A DNA stretch of 64,000 bases from Streptomyces rapamycinicus NRRL 5491. Lineage in GTDB: Bacteria > Actinomycetota > Actinomycetes > Streptomycetales > Streptomycetaceae. Below the pieces are notes generated by a model that did no database searches, was not told where the DNA came from, and saw only the letters and a program-made list of their open reading frames with translations. Each line of letters starts with the position of its first letter. The first letter of the stretch is position 1. The position numbers were made by a program, and so were the translations under genes. Of the stretch, positions 7,952 to 17,093 are shown piece after piece. The stretch spans positions 2,542,001-2,606,000 of the forward strand of contig NZ_CP085193.1 of the NCBI RefSeq assembly GCF_024298965.1, read 5' to 3'.

Positions 7952-9928
7952 TCACAGGGGCAGTGCCCCGGCCCACGCCTCGTCGCGGTCCGCGGCCTGT
8001 GCCACCCGCCGTTCCGGTACCGGCTGCTCCGCCTGGAGCAGCCGGGTGAGGGCCGCCTCGCGCAGCGGCAGCGGTTCCCGCTCGGCGCACTCGGCGGCGA
8101 AGATCCGGATCAGGTCGTGGAACCGGTACTTGTGTCGGCGCGCCTCCTCCAGCAGATGGCTGTCGACCAGCAGATCGAGCAGCCGGCGGGCGGTGGCCCG
8201 GCCGGTGCCGGCGAGCGCGGCCGCACATCCGACCGTGAACGTGCCACCCTGGTAAAGGCCCAGGTAGCGGAACATCCGCGCCGCTTCGGCGGGCAGGGCC
8301 AGGTACGACGTCTCGAAGACGGTTCGCACGCTGGCGGAGGCGTCGTCCTCCACGGCGAGGCGGTCGAGCCGGCCGCGCTCGGCGGCGTACTGCTCGACCA
8401 GTGAGGCGGGCGGCACATCCGGACTCGCGGCCAGCTGCTCCGCGGCGATGCGCAGTGCCAGCGGCAGCCCGCCGCACAGCCTCACCAGCCGCAGTGCGAC
8501 CGGGTCCTGCCCGTTTAGCCGGCCACCGCTCAGGTCGGCCAGCAGCCCCGCCGACTCGCCTTCGTCCAGCGGTCCGAGCCGGACCAGATGCGCACCGTCC
8601 CGCACGGCCAGGCCGGTCAGCCGCTGACGGCTGGTGGCCAACACACAGGACGGGCCCGGGGGGATGAGGGGCCGTAGCTGATCGGCGTTCGGGGCGTCGT
8701 CGAGCACCACCAGCATGTGCCTGCCATGCAGCAGACTGCGGTACAAGGACGCCCGCCCGGCCAGACCGGCGGGGATCCGGCTGCCCTCGACGCCGAGGCT
8801 GCGCAGCAGTTGTTCGAGGGCGTCGGCGGCGCTCAGCGGTCTGGCGCGCAGGCTGGTGCCGCACAGGTCGACATAGAGCTGGCCGTCGGGAAAACGATCC
8901 AGCAACCGGTGTGCCAGCCGCAGGACGAACGCCGTCTTGCCCACGCTGGCAGGGCCGTCGGCCACGACGACCGGGGTGGTGGCGCCCTGCTGTGAGCACG
9001 ACTCGTCCAGCAGCTTCTCCATTCGGGTCAGTTCCTTGGCACGGCCCACGAACCCTCGGGCCAGCGGAGGGAGCTGAGCGGGCCGGAGAGGCGTCGCCAC
9101 GACGGTTTCGGTGTCGGCGGGCGGCACTTGGGCGGTCGGGCCGCCCACGGTGGGCTCCGTCCGCCCGGTCAGAATCCGCTGGTGGAGACTGCGCAGCTCG
9201 GCGCTGGGCTCGATGCCCAGTTCCCGGCTGAGCAGCCGTCGGGTCTCGCCGTACACCGCGAGAGCGTGGGCCTGGCGGTCGCTGCGGTACAGGGCGAGCA
9301 TCAGCAGCCAGCACAGCCTTTCCCGCAGGGGCTCCTCGGCCACGGCCGCGGACAGGTCGGCGACCGCCTCGGCCTGCCGCCCGGAGGCCAGCATGCCCCC
9401 GGCCCACTCCTCGATGGCCGTGAGCCTGAGGTCCTGCAGGCGGGTGCGTTCCATGGCGGCGAACGGTCCGGGGATGCCGGAGTAGGCGCCGCCGCGCCAT
9501 AGCGACAGGGCGTCCGCGTACAGCCGCAGGGCCGTCGCGGTGTCGCCCTCGGCATCGGCCCGGCGAGCGGCGGCATGGCGCCGGGCGAAGAGCGTGGCGT
9601 CCACTCCGTCCGTGGCCACGCGCAGGCAGTAGCCGCCGGAGGCCGATGTGAGCACCGAGCTGCTTCCCCTTCTGCCTCGTCCCGGGTCGAGGACGCGGCG
9701 CAGCCCGGCCACATAGGTGTGCACGCCGTTGGCGGCACTTTGTGGGATGTCACTGCCCCAGACGGCGTCGATGATGTGCTCGACGCACACGACCTCGCCC
9801 GCCCGGCTGGCCAGCAGGCCCAGGACGGCACGTTGTTTGGGCGGGCCCGTCAGGACCTCCGTGCCGTCCCGCCAGGCACGTATCGGCCCCAGAAGCTGAA
9901 TCCGCAGGGGTTCCCCCGTGGTTGGCAT
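7952..9928 (-). CDS. SARP-family transcriptional activator with NB-ARC ATPase domain
   Basis: This 658-residue regulator has an OmpR-type winged helix at residues 8-103 (QLLGPIRAW; GPPKQRAVLGLLA). The bacterial transcriptional activation domain spans about 110-255 (ELGIEPSAELRSLHQRIL), and an NB-ARC-type ATPase follows from about 290 with P-loop GPASVGKT at 325-332. No clear C-terminal TPR array is seen, so it is shorter than AfsR. SARPs recruit RNA polymerase by binding direct heptamer repeats next to the -35 region. It lies 53 bp downstream of salicylate synthase on the same strand, so the two may be cotranscribed. It is a candidate activator of the siderophore cluster, of the rightward PKS operon, or of both. 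No TTA codon was found in it. Confidence 0.9.
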   Translation of the reverse strand: MPTTGEPLRIQLLGPIRAWRDGTEVLTGPPKQRAVLGLLASRAGEVVCVEHIIDAVWGSDIPQSAANGVHTYVAGLRRVLDPGRGRRGSSSVLTSASGGYCLRVATDGVDATLFARRHAAARRADAEGDTATALRLYADALSLWRGGAYSGIPGPFAAMERTRLQDLRLTAIEEWAGGMLASGRQAEAVADLSAAVAEEPLRERLCWLLMLALYRSDRQAHALAVYGETRRLLSRELGIEPSAELRSLHQRILTGRTEPTVGGPTAQVPPADTETVVATPLRPAQLPPLARGFVGRAKELTRMEKLLDESCSQQGATTPVVVADGPASVGKTAFVLRLAHRLLDRFPDGQLYVDLCGTSLRARPLSAADALEQLLRSLGVEGSRIPAGLAGRASLYRSLLHGRHMLVVLDDAPNADQLRPLIPPGPSCVLATSRQRLTGLAVRDGAHLVRLGPLDEGESAGLLADLSGGRLNGQDPVALRLVRLCGGLPLALRIAAEQLAASPDVPPASLVEQYAAERGRLDRLAVEDDASASVRTVFETSYLALPAEAARMFRYLGLYQGGTFTVGCAAALAGTGRATARRLLDLLVDSHLLEEARRHKYRFHDLIRIFAAECAEREPLPLREAALTRLLQAEQPVPERRVAQAADRDEAWAGALPL

Positions 9929-9981
9929 TGGTCATTCGCCTCCAGAAGTCGCGCATTGCCTGCCTTTGCCACCGAGGCCAT

Positions 9982-11352
9982 TCAGCGGTGGGACCGTTCG
10001 TCCGCCGCGGCGGACACACCCACCGGCTCCGGAGGGCCGTCCACGCGCGCCACGAGAGACCGGGCCACGCACCGCAGCTTCTCCTCGGTCTCCTCCAACT
10101 CGCGCTCAGGACGGGACTGGTCGACGATTCCGGCGCCGGCCCGTAACCAGGTACGGCCCGCCCGTGCGTAGACGCTGCGCAGGACGAGGGCGGCGTCCAT
10201 GCTGCCGTCCCGCGCCAGCCTCATGACGGTGCCCGCGTACGGTCCGCGGGGCGTGGACTCGTAGCGCCGTATGGCCTCGTACGCGGGGCGTTTGGGTACT
10301 CCGGAGGCCGTGACGGCGGGGAAGACGGCGGCGAACGCGTCCCAGGGGCCGGCGCCCTCGGGCATGCGCCCCACTACCCGGGACGCCAGGTGCTGGACGG
10401 AGCCCCGCTCCTTGACCGTCATGTACTCCTCGACCACCACGGTGTCCGGCTTGCAGGGGCCGGCGAGTTCGTCCACCGCGACCTTCACCGAGATGGCGTG
10501 CTCGTGCAGTTCCTTGGGATCGGCCAGCAGGTCCTCGCGCAGTCGGCGGTCGGTGTCGGCGTCCCCGGTCAACGCGCGGGTGCCGGCCAGCGGCTGGCTG
10601 GCGACGCGGCCCGTGGCGTCCACCTCCACGACCGTCTCCGGGCTGAAGCCGAAGCACCGCAGGTCGCCCATGCACAGGAGGAAGGAGCGGGCCGGGGTGT
10701 TGGCCCGTCGACCGGCCGCGTAGCTCGCCGCGAAGTCGATGTCGCCGTCGACCGGTACGACACGGGAGAGCACCGCCTTTTGCAGGGCGCCCGCGCGGAT
10801 GTCGGCCACGACGGAGGCCACGGCGCGGCGGTAGTCGTCGGCGCCCGCGTCCAGGCGCACCTGGACGGCCCGCCGAGCGGGGGCGGCCGGGCCCTCGGAG
10901 CGGACGATGACGTTCTCCACGGCGGAGAGCGTGCCGCTGTGGGTGCTGCGCACCAGCGCGCGGCCGCCGTCCAGCAGCACTTCGGTCTCGGGCACGACCA
11001 GGTGAAGGAGGACGCCGGAGTCCAGGGGCATCGCCGCGATGGCATGGGCGAGTTCGAAGGCGCACCAGCCGTACGCGGTCCAGTCGGCGATGGGCAGCCT
11101 GGCCAGGTACCGCTCCACCGTGGCCAGCGGGTCCCCGTACCAGGGCTCCTCCGTAGTGTTGCCCTGCCAGGTACATCGGACGCTGTCGGCGGTGACGACG
11201 ACCTCCGCCGCGATCCCGCCGGCGACGCACCACCCGTCCGGGCACTCGTAGACCACATAGGTGCCGAAGAGTCCGGAGTCCGCGAGAGCCACCGCGGTGT
11301 CGAGCGGCTCGCGGCCGGTTTCCACCACAGCGGTTCGGTAATGGATCATCAT
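9982..11352 (-). CDS. Salicylate synthase (MbtI/Irp9-type, chorismate to salicylate)
   Basis: This 456-residue enzyme belongs to the chorismate-utilising (MST) family. The chorismate-binding domain covers about residues 165-435. It includes LQKAVLSRVV (general-base lysine), the SQPLAGTRALTGD segment, DPKELHEHAISV (Mg2+/substrate Glu) and GAGIVDQSRPERELEETE. The LAGTRA form and full length fit one-step salicylate synthases such as MbtI, Irp9 and YbtS better than EntC-type isochorismate synthases. No separate isochorismate-pyruvate lyase (PchB) is present, which agrees. The ATG follows AGAGGG, and a second in-frame ATG is three bases downstream. Codon 403 is TTA (10144-10146), so translation should depend on bldA tRNA. 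It supplies the salicylate starter for the ligase at 15450-17048. Confidence 0.93.
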   Translation of the reverse strand: MMIHYRTAVVETGREPLDTAVALADSGLFGTYVVYECPDGWCVAGGIAAEVVVTADSVRCTWQGNTTEEPWYGDPLATVERYLARLPIADWTAYGWCAFELAHAIAAMPLDSGVLLHLVVPETEVLLDGGRALVRSTHSGTLSAVENVIVRSEGPAAPARRAVQVRLDAGADDYRRAVASVVADIRAGALQKAVLSRVVPVDGDIDFAASYAAGRRANTPARSFLLCMGDLRCFGFSPETVVEVDATGRVASQPLAGTRALTGDADTDRRLREDLLADPKELHEHAISVKVAVDELAGPCKPDTVVVEEYMTVKERGSVQHLASRVVGRMPEGAGPWDAFAAVFPAVTASGVPKRPAYEAIRRYESTPRGPYAGTVMRLARDGSMDAALVLRSVYARAGRTWLRAGAGIVDQSRPERELEETEEKLRCVARSLVARVDGPPEPVGVSAAADERSHR

Positions 11353-12087
11353 TCCTCATCCCTCTGGGATTCAGGGGCGACCGCGGGTACGGCGCCCACA
11401 GGTTTCGGCCGTCACGCCCATCGGAGGGCAGACTTTCAGCCAAGGAGGAACGCTGCCGAGGGGGTCGCGGACAGCACCATCGAACCGCGACCAGCAGGCA
11501 CGGAAATACCTGATCTCACCTGCAAAAAACGTGCACACACCAGAGGGGAGAAACACACTGGCCGCCCATCGGGAAATGGACGGCACAGAGAGGCAGATAC
11601 AGGAAATCAACAACCACGGGAAAGCAGCCGAAGGCTACTGACAAGAGGTCTCAGAGATCTGGAATAGCGAATTCCAGAATAGCCCTTCGCGAAAAGGACA
11701 AACGTACGAACACCTGCCTCGACCACCGGTCTGACTGGAGGTCGGACACCCCTCGTGGTGCACGCTCTGGCAACATCACAAACCTCGGAATGAATGAAGT
11801 ACCCACCGGTCTGGAATCCCAAACCGGCCGACCGGGACTCAATCTACCCACTACACCGCGATTACAGCAACTAAAATCAACGAGGCCTTTGGAAAATACA
11901 CTCGTATTGTGACGACACTCACATCTCCGTCGCCGCGCGATTCTCAGAGTCGGAAAAGTTATCGGGTTTGCTCATGTTTATCCGCGGCCAGGATTATTCA
12001 CCATGCCGTTGTCATTTCAGGTCTCCTCGTAAACCTCCTCTTCGACGGCTCGGCCGAACCTGGACATCCACTCCTTCCGAAGGCCAC
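11353..12087. promoter_or_regulatory. Long AT-richer non-coding region upstream of salicylate synthase
   Basis: About 735 bases carry no convincing gene and have clearly lower GC than the surroundings, especially 11500-12010. The eleven-base sequence CCACCGGTCTG occurs at 11723-11733 and again at 11803-11813. TCTGGAAT-N5-ATTCCAGA at 11658-11678 is a perfect inverted repeat. Leftward transcription into the salicylate synthase gene must start here. Short leftward open frames (11607-11822, 11651-11851) lack ribosome binding sites and normal codon bias. No canonical DmdR/IdeR iron box was recognised. Confidence 0.6.
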
Positions 12088-12126
12088 GGCGGCGGAGACC
12101 CGACGGGGGACCAAGCCCCCGCCGCC
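12088..12126. terminator. Hairpin downstream of the MFS exporter gene
   Basis: GGCGGCGG at 12088-12095 pairs with CCGCCGCC at 12119-12126, and inner G and C runs can extend the stem. It lies 50 bases past the leftward MFS stop and is a plausible terminator. Confidence 0.6.
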
Positions 12127-12176
12127 GCGCCTGGTCGGCTCCGTCACGACCTGGCGACCACGGAGCCGACGCCTCA

Positions 12177-13709
12177 TCACGGCTTCGGAGGCACCCCGCG
12201 CGCCGCCATGCCCGAAGCCGCGGCACCCGGCGGGTCGTCCGTGGCCGAGACCCCGGCACCGGACCTCTCCGCCGCCGTCTCCGGCTGCCCGGCGGCCGAC
12301 CGGGGACGGCCCGGGAGCACGAGCGCCGCTACCAGGACGGCCAGCACCAGGAAGCCGCCCGCCAGCACGAAGCCGAGGGAGTATCCGTCCACCGCCGCCG
12401 CGTCCGGGGAAACGCCCGCGGCCAGGCGGTGTTCGGTGCGCGTGGTCGCCACGGTCACCAGCACCGCGAGCCCGAGTGCGCTACCGACCTGCCGCGATGC
12501 GTTCAGCAGGGCCGAGGCCATGCCGGCCTCCTGCGGCGGCAGTCCGACGGTGGCCGCGGCCGTCAGGGGCACGAAGGCGATGCCCACGCCGAGGCCCGCC
12601 AGCAGGGATGGCAGCAGCACATCGGCCAGGAAGCTGCCCGAGACGTCGGCCATGCCGCACCAGGCGAACCCCGCGGCGGCGATCAAACCGGCCGGCACGA
12701 GGAGGGTCTTGGCGTCGGCCAGCTGTCGGCGCAGCACGCGCGTGGTGACCTGGATCGCGACCATCGCGGTCACACACAGGGGCAGGAAGGCCGCCCCCGC
12801 CTCCGCGGCCCCCAGCTTCAGGATCCGCTGCAGATACAGCGACAGGAAGTAGAACACCGCGAGCTGTCCGGCCGCCAGCAGGGCCATGTACAGGTTGGCA
12901 CCAGCGACATTGCGCTTGGCCAGCAGACCGAGCCGGATCAGCGGATCCGTCATCGGCCCGTACTTCTCCCACAGCACGAAGGCGACGAGCAGGACCACGG
13001 CGGCGGTCAGCGTGACCACGGTGGTAGCCGATGTCCACGACAGTTGGTCGGTGCGCAACATGCCGAGGATCAGCAGCCCCACACCACCCGTGGCGAGGAT
13101 GGCGCCGACCACGTCGATGCGGCCGCGCGGGTTGCCGAAGGTGCCGGCCGGGACGTTGCCCAGGGCGAGCAGGAAAACCGCGAGAGCCATCGGGAGGTTC
13201 ACCAGCATCACCCAGCGCCAGCCGGCGTACTCGGTGAGCAGACCGCCGATCAGTACGCCCGCGCCGCCGCCGACCGCGGCGACGGCCGCGTACACGCCGA
13301 GCGCCCGGGTGCGCTCCTCGCCCTCGCGCTGGGTGAGGGTGAGGACCGCCAACGCGGCGGGCGCCATCACCGCGGCGCCCACGCCCTGCACGGCACGGGC
13401 GGCGATCATCTGCCACGGCTCCTGGGCCAGTCCGCCGACGAGCGAGGCGACGGCGAATGACGACGCCCCCCACAGCAGGATGCGCCGCTGGCCGTACATG
13501 TCCGCCGCCCGGCCGCCGAGCAGCAGGAAGCCACCGAAGAACAGAGCGTAGATGTTGACCACCCATGGCAGTTGGGCCGAATCAAAGCCCAGACCCGCCC
13601 CCATGTCGGGCAGTGCCACGTTCACGACCGTCATGTCGAGGGTCACCATGAACTGGGCGAGGGCGACCGCGACTAACGCCCGCCCCCTGTTCAAGGACGT
13701 CTCGGACAT
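12177..13709 (-). CDS. MFS exporter, DHA2 (14-TMS) drug/siderophore efflux family
   Basis: This 510-residue membrane protein starts at the ATG behind GGAGGGG. Hydrophobic segments are consistent with about 14 helices. The DHA2 N-terminus VTLDMTVVNVALPDMG is present, as is the loop motif GRAADMYGQRRI and the helix-5 region GAGVLIGGLLTEYAGWRW. The closest general family is EmrB/QacA. Codon 12 is TTA, placing it under probable bldA control. It is divergent from the first TetR gene across 134 bp that contain a perfect palindrome, the classic arrangement for TetR repression of an efflux pump. In this context it probably exports the salicyl-capped siderophore or gives self-resistance. Confidence 0.92.
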   Translation of the reverse strand: MSETSLNRGRALVAVALAQFMVTLDMTVVNVALPDMGAGLGFDSAQLPWVVNIYALFFGGFLLLGGRAADMYGQRRILLWGASSFAVASLVGGLAQEPWQMIAARAVQGVGAAVMAPAALAVLTLTQREGEERTRALGVYAAVAAVGGGAGVLIGGLLTEYAGWRWVMLVNLPMALAVFLLALGNVPAGTFGNPRGRIDVVGAILATGGVGLLILGMLRTDQLSWTSATTVVTLTAAVVLLVAFVLWEKYGPMTDPLIRLGLLAKRNVAGANLYMALLAAGQLAVFYFLSLYLQRILKLGAAEAGAAFLPLCVTAMVAIQVTTRVLRRQLADAKTLLVPAGLIAAAGFAWCGMADVSGSFLADVLLPSLLAGLGVGIAFVPLTAAATVGLPPQEAGMASALLNASRQVGSALGLAVLVTVATTRTEHRLAAGVSPDAAAVDGYSLGFVLAGGFLVLAVLVAALVLPGRPRSAAGQPETAAERSGAGVSATDDPPGAAASGMAARGVPPKP

Positions 13710-13740
13710 CCGCCCCTCCAGAGTTTTCGTACTTGTATTA

Positions 13741-13752
13741 CGTACGCGTACG
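13741..13752. promoter_or_regulatory. Probable TetR operator: CGTACGCGTACG palindrome
   Basis: A perfect 12-bp palindrome sits between the divergent MFS (start 13709) and TetR (start 13844) genes. Its core TACGCGTA recurs upstream of the ABC transporter genes (26262-26269), and CGCGTACG recurs upstream of the second TetR gene (14673-14680). Assignment to a particular TetR is inference. Confidence 0.6.
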
Positions 13753-13843
13753 ATAACTCTAACCTGGGCCCGCCCGGTTGTCACCCGACAACACCGGTGA
13801 GCGACAGCCCCGGCAGGCGGAGACACACGGAAGGTGAGGACGC

Positions 13844-14554
13844 ATGCGGTCCAGCGATCCGGGCGGAACAGGCCGGAGAAGAGTCGGACGCCCCTCCCAG
13901 CTGTCCCAGGAGGCGATCATCGAAGCGGCCCAGCGGATCATCGGCGAGGAGGGTGACGGCAGCCTGTCGATGCGGCGCCTGGCGCGGGAGCTGTCCATCA
14001 CACCCATGGCGCTGTACCACCACGTGCGCGACCGGGACCAGCTCCTGCGGCTCCTGCTGGAGACGAAGGCCCGGCACCTGCCCCGGCCCGCGCTGCCGGA
14101 GGATCCCCGTGAGCGGCTGGTGGCCGCCGCACAGCTGTTGTACGACGTCCTGGCCGAATGTCCGTTCCTGGCCGAGATCCTCACCTCCGACGAACTGATG
14201 ACCGTCACCAGCCTGTCGGCCATCGAAGCGATCCTGGAAGCGGCGCTCGCGTGCGGCTTCTCCCTCGACGAGGCCGTCGAACTGTACTGCGCCGTCGCCC
14301 ACTACACGGGCGGTGAGCTGCTGATCCGGCTCACCCGGGAGCGGCACCTCGCCCGCCTCGACCACCCGCCGTACCGGACGCGCGCCCTGGCCGCACTGCA
14401 GCCGAAGACCCATCCCCGGCTCTGCTCGCTCGCGGACCGCTGGTCCGCGCTCACCTCGCGCGACACTCACCGAGCGGGCCTGGAGGCACTCCTGGAGGGC
14501 TTCTTCCGTAACCTCGACCGGAGCGTGCCGCGGCCCTGCGCCGGGCACGAGTGA
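13844..14554 (+). CDS. TetR-family repressor (first of a paralogous pair)
   Basis: This 236-residue regulator has an N-terminal helix-turn-helix at about 25-70: EAIIEAAQRIIGEEG then LSMRRLARELSITPMALYHHV. The ligand-binding helical domain resembles TetR_C of the TetR/OtrR efflux-regulator type. The ATG follows GGTGAGG. It is divergent from the DHA2 exporter and most likely represses it through the palindrome at 13741-13752. It is strongly similar throughout to the protein at 14731-15396 (shared MRRLA, TPMALYH, PRP.LP, CP, RDTHR.GLEA segments), so the pair arose by duplication or by recruitment of close relatives. The ligand may be the cluster product or an intermediate. Confidence 0.9.
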   Translation: MRSSDPGGTGRRRVGRPSQLSQEAIIEAAQRIIGEEGDGSLSMRRLARELSITPMALYHHVRDRDQLLRLLLETKARHLPRPALPEDPRERLVAAAQLLYDVLAECPFLAEILTSDELMTVTSLSAIEAILEAALACGFSLDEAVELYCAVAHYTGGELLIRLTRERHLARLDHPPYRTRALAALQPKTHPRLCSLADRWSALTSRDTHRAGLEALLEGFFRNLDRSVPRPCAGHE

Positions 14555-14673
14555 TCCGTCGCTCCCTCCTCGCCATGGACGGTGTCCAGACTTTGCCCAG
14601 AACCGTCCCGGAGAGTGGACGGGCCGGGCGGGACCACCGCGCGGACGGTGTGCCGGGCGCGATGGCGTCCCCC

Positions 14674-14700
14674 GCGTACGAGGTGCGGATACCCGTACGC
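14674..14700. promoter_or_regulatory. Inverted repeat GCGTACG-N13-CGTACGC upstream of second TetR gene
   Basis: Perfect 7-bp arms at 14674-14680 and 14694-14700 lie 30 bases before the start of the second TetR gene. They share the CGTACG core with the operator at 13741-13752, which suggests auto- or cross-regulation. Confidence 0.5.
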
Positions 14701-14730
14701 ACAGGCCGGGACGTGACGGAAGATGGACGG

Positions 14731-15396
14731 ATGCAGCCCCGAACCCAACGCACCGGCAGGACCGGCCGCCCGCCCAGGTTGGCCCTCGAGGCGATCCTGG
14801 CCGCCGCACAGCGCATCCTGGACCAGGAGGGCGCGGAGAACCTCTCCATGCGCCGGCTCGCCAAGGAGATGTCCAGCACGCCCATGGCCCTGTACCACTA
14901 CGTACGGGACAAGGACGAGCTGTTGCTGCTCCTCCTCGAGGAGCACGCCGCGAAGTTCCCCCGGCCCGGGCTGCCGACCGAGCCCCGCGCCCGCCTCCTC
15001 GCTTCCGCCCAGGTCCTGCACGACATTCTGGTGGGCTGCCCGTGGATCGTGGAGGTCGTCGCCTCCGACGATCTCTTCGCCGTCTCGGCGATGTGGATCG
15101 TGGAAAACATCCTGGACGCCGCGATCGGGTGCGGGATGACCCCGGAGGACGCCGTCTACGCCTACCGCGTCATCTGGTACTACACCGCGGGCGAGCTCAC
15201 CGTCCGCTTCAACCGCGAGCGCCGCCAGGCACATCTGGACCGGCCGCCGCACCGCGACCAGATCGCCGATCTGGACCCCGAGGAGTTCCCCAACGTCACC
15301 TCACTGGGCGGCCAGTGGGTCGAGCTGACCACCCGGGACACCCACCGCCGGGGTCTGGAGGCAGTGGTCGCGGGACTGCTGGCCCAGGCGTCCTGA
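14731..15396 (+). CDS. TetR-family repressor (second of a paralogous pair)
   Basis: This 221-residue TetR protein is paralogous to its upstream neighbour. Its helix-turn-helix is in the segment LSMRRLAKEMSSTPMALYHYV. The frame is open back to 14551, but the ATG at 14731 aligns with the start of the first TetR protein, follows GGAAG at eight bases, and leaves the inverted repeat at 14674-14700 outside the gene. The C-terminal ligand domain keeps the RDTHRRGLEAVVAGLL ending. It is convergent with the salicyl-AMP ligase gene across a 14-bp hairpin. Two paralogous repressors in one cluster allow separate ligand inputs, for example product and precursor; this is inference. Confidence 0.88.
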   Translation: MQPRTQRTGRTGRPPRLALEAILAAAQRILDQEGAENLSMRRLAKEMSSTPMALYHYVRDKDELLLLLLEEHAAKFPRPGLPTEPRARLLASAQVLHDILVGCPWIVEVVASDDLFAVSAMWIVENILDAAIGCGMTPEDAVYAYRVIWYYTAGELTVRFNRERRQAHLDRPPHRDQIADLDPEEFPNVTSLGGQWVELTTRDTHRRGLEAVVAGLLAQAS

Positions 15397-15410
15397 CCGA
15401 CCCCCGGCAC

Positions 15411-15442
15411 GGACGGCCCGGGGCGGATGCCCCGGGCCGTCC
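15411..15442. terminator. Bidirectional terminator hairpin
   Basis: Perfect 14-bp arms (GGACGGCCCGGGGC at 15411-15424 and its complement at 15429-15442) with a 4-base loop sit between the convergent TetR and ligase genes. Confidence 0.85.
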
Positions 15443-15449
15443 GGCGCGC

Positions 15450-17048
15450 TCAACCCGCCAGGCTGTCCCGCACCGCCCGCTTGTCGACCTTTCCGACGCC
15501 GGTCAGGGGCAGCCGCGGCAGCACGACGAGGCGGTCCGGCAGCTTGTACGCGGCAACTCCGCGCTCCCGCAGCGAGGCCTGCACCTGCCGGAGCGTCGGC
15601 TCCGGTTCCCCGCCGCGGACCACCACGCACGCGCACGTCTGCTCGCCCATCAGCGGATGCGGCAGCGCGACCACCGCGGCCGCGACGATCCGCGGGTCCG
15701 CCAGCAGATGCTCCTCGACCTCCTGGCAGGGCACCTTCTCCCCGCCGCGGTTGACCACGTCGTTCGTACGGCCCACCACCTCCAAGTCGCCCGCGGGTGT
15801 GCGGCGCACCAGGTCACCGGTGCGGTAGTAGCCGTCCTCGGTGAACCTCGTCCGGTTCCGCTCGGCGGCCCGGTAGTAGCCGCGCAGGGTGTACGGGCCG
15901 CGGGTGTACAACTCGCCCACCTCCCCGGGCGCGGCGTCCACGCCGTCCTCCCGGATCACCCGTAGCTCGTCGGCGGGGGACAGCGGACGGCCCTGGGTGT
16001 GGAGGATCACCTCCTCCGGGTCGTCCGGCCGGGTGAAGTTGAGCAGGCCTTCGGCCATGCCGTACACCTGCTGGAGGGTGCAGCCGAGCCGGTCGGGCAC
16101 CTGCTTCGCGGTGGCCGGGTCGAGCCGGGAACCGCCGACCTGGAGGAGTGCGAGGGAGGACAGGTCGCCGTCGGTCCACTCGGCGGCCTCCAGCCAGAGC
16201 GGCACCAGGGGCGGCACCAGCGAAGTGACGGTGACCGAGGCCCGCTCGATGAGCGGGAAGCACTCCTCAGGCGTGGGGGCCGGCGCGAGCACCGCCGTAC
16301 CGCCTGCCCGCAGCGTGCCCAGCACGCCGGGGCAGGCCAGGGCGAAGTTGTGTCCCATGGGCAGGGCGCACAGATATCGGCTGTCCCGTCCGACTCCGCA
16401 CAACCGCGCGCTGGCCCGGAGTTGGTAGGTGTAGTCGGCGTGGGTGCGCGGGATCAGCTTGGGCGGCCCGGAGGTGCCTCCGGACAGCAGGAACAGCGCC
16501 ACGTCCGCCGGGTCGGGCGCCGACAGCGGTACCGGGTCCGCGTCGACGTCCGCCAGCGCCGTGAACGGGCCCGGATCTCCGGCGACCAGGACGTGCGCGA
16601 GACCAACGGTGCGGACAAGGACCTGCCTTGCCAGTTCGCGGTGGTCACAGTCCAGGACCCGGTCCGCGCAGACGTAGGCCACGGCTTCGGAGGCTTCCAC
16701 CAGATGGGTGATCTCCACGGCGCGGTGTGCGGGCAACGCGAAGACGGGCAGCGCGCCGAGCCGGAAGAGGGCGAGGCACACCACGACCATGTCGGCGCCG
16801 TTGGGCAGCTGGACGACGATCCGGTCGCCGGCCGCGATGCCCCGGGCGCGCAGACCCGCGGCAAGCCGGTCGGCGGCCAGGTCGAGTTCGCCGTAGGTCA
16901 GGGTGCGGTCCGGGGTGATGACCGCGGTCCGGGCATGCCGACCGGCGTCATCGTCCGGCCGGTCGCCCAGTACCTCGCCGGTCCAGTACCCCTCGGTCCG
17001 GTAACGGGCCGCGACGGACTCGGGCCACGATATACAGCCCTCAAGCAT
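15450..17048 (-). CDS. Salicyl-AMP ligase (aryl-acid activating, DhbE/YbtE/MbtA family)
   Basis: This 532-residue stand-alone adenylation enzyme carries LLSGGTSGPPKLIPRTH, the aryl-acid ligase form of the phosphate loop. It also has GHNFALACPG, VYGMAEGL, the YYRTGD hinge motif, and the C-terminal catalytic lysine in GVGKVDKRAV. The N-terminus (SWPESVAARYRTEGYW) is characteristic of 2,3-dihydroxybenzoate/salicylate ligases. It should adenylate the salicylate made by the synthase at 9982-11352 and load it on the ArCP at the start of the NRPS at 17909-22570. It is the last gene of a leftward run that begins at that NRPS. Salicylate is preferred over 2,3-DHB because the only starter-making gene seen is a salicylate synthase and no EntA/EntB-like genes are present. 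Confidence 0.93.
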   Translation of the reverse strand: MLEGCISWPESVAARYRTEGYWTGEVLGDRPDDDAGRHARTAVITPDRTLTYGELDLAADRLAAGLRARGIAAGDRIVVQLPNGADMVVVCLALFRLGALPVFALPAHRAVEITHLVEASEAVAYVCADRVLDCDHRELARQVLVRTVGLAHVLVAGDPGPFTALADVDADPVPLSAPDPADVALFLLSGGTSGPPKLIPRTHADYTYQLRASARLCGVGRDSRYLCALPMGHNFALACPGVLGTLRAGGTAVLAPAPTPEECFPLIERASVTVTSLVPPLVPLWLEAAEWTDGDLSSLALLQVGGSRLDPATAKQVPDRLGCTLQQVYGMAEGLLNFTRPDDPEEVILHTQGRPLSPADELRVIREDGVDAAPGEVGELYTRGPYTLRGYYRAAERNRTRFTEDGYYRTGDLVRRTPAGDLEVVGRTNDVVNRGGEKVPCQEVEEHLLADPRIVAAAVVALPHPLMGEQTCACVVVRGGEPEPTLRQVQASLRERGVAAYKLPDRLVVLPRLPLTGVGKVDKRAVRDSLAG

Positions 17049-17093
17049 GGGAAGACCCCCGTTTCTTTGGTGTGGACGGCCGGACGGCCGAGG

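Noticed and set aside
11607..11851. Short leftward frames in the long leader region
   Set aside because: They have no ribosome binding site, atypical codon use, and translations with no known pattern.
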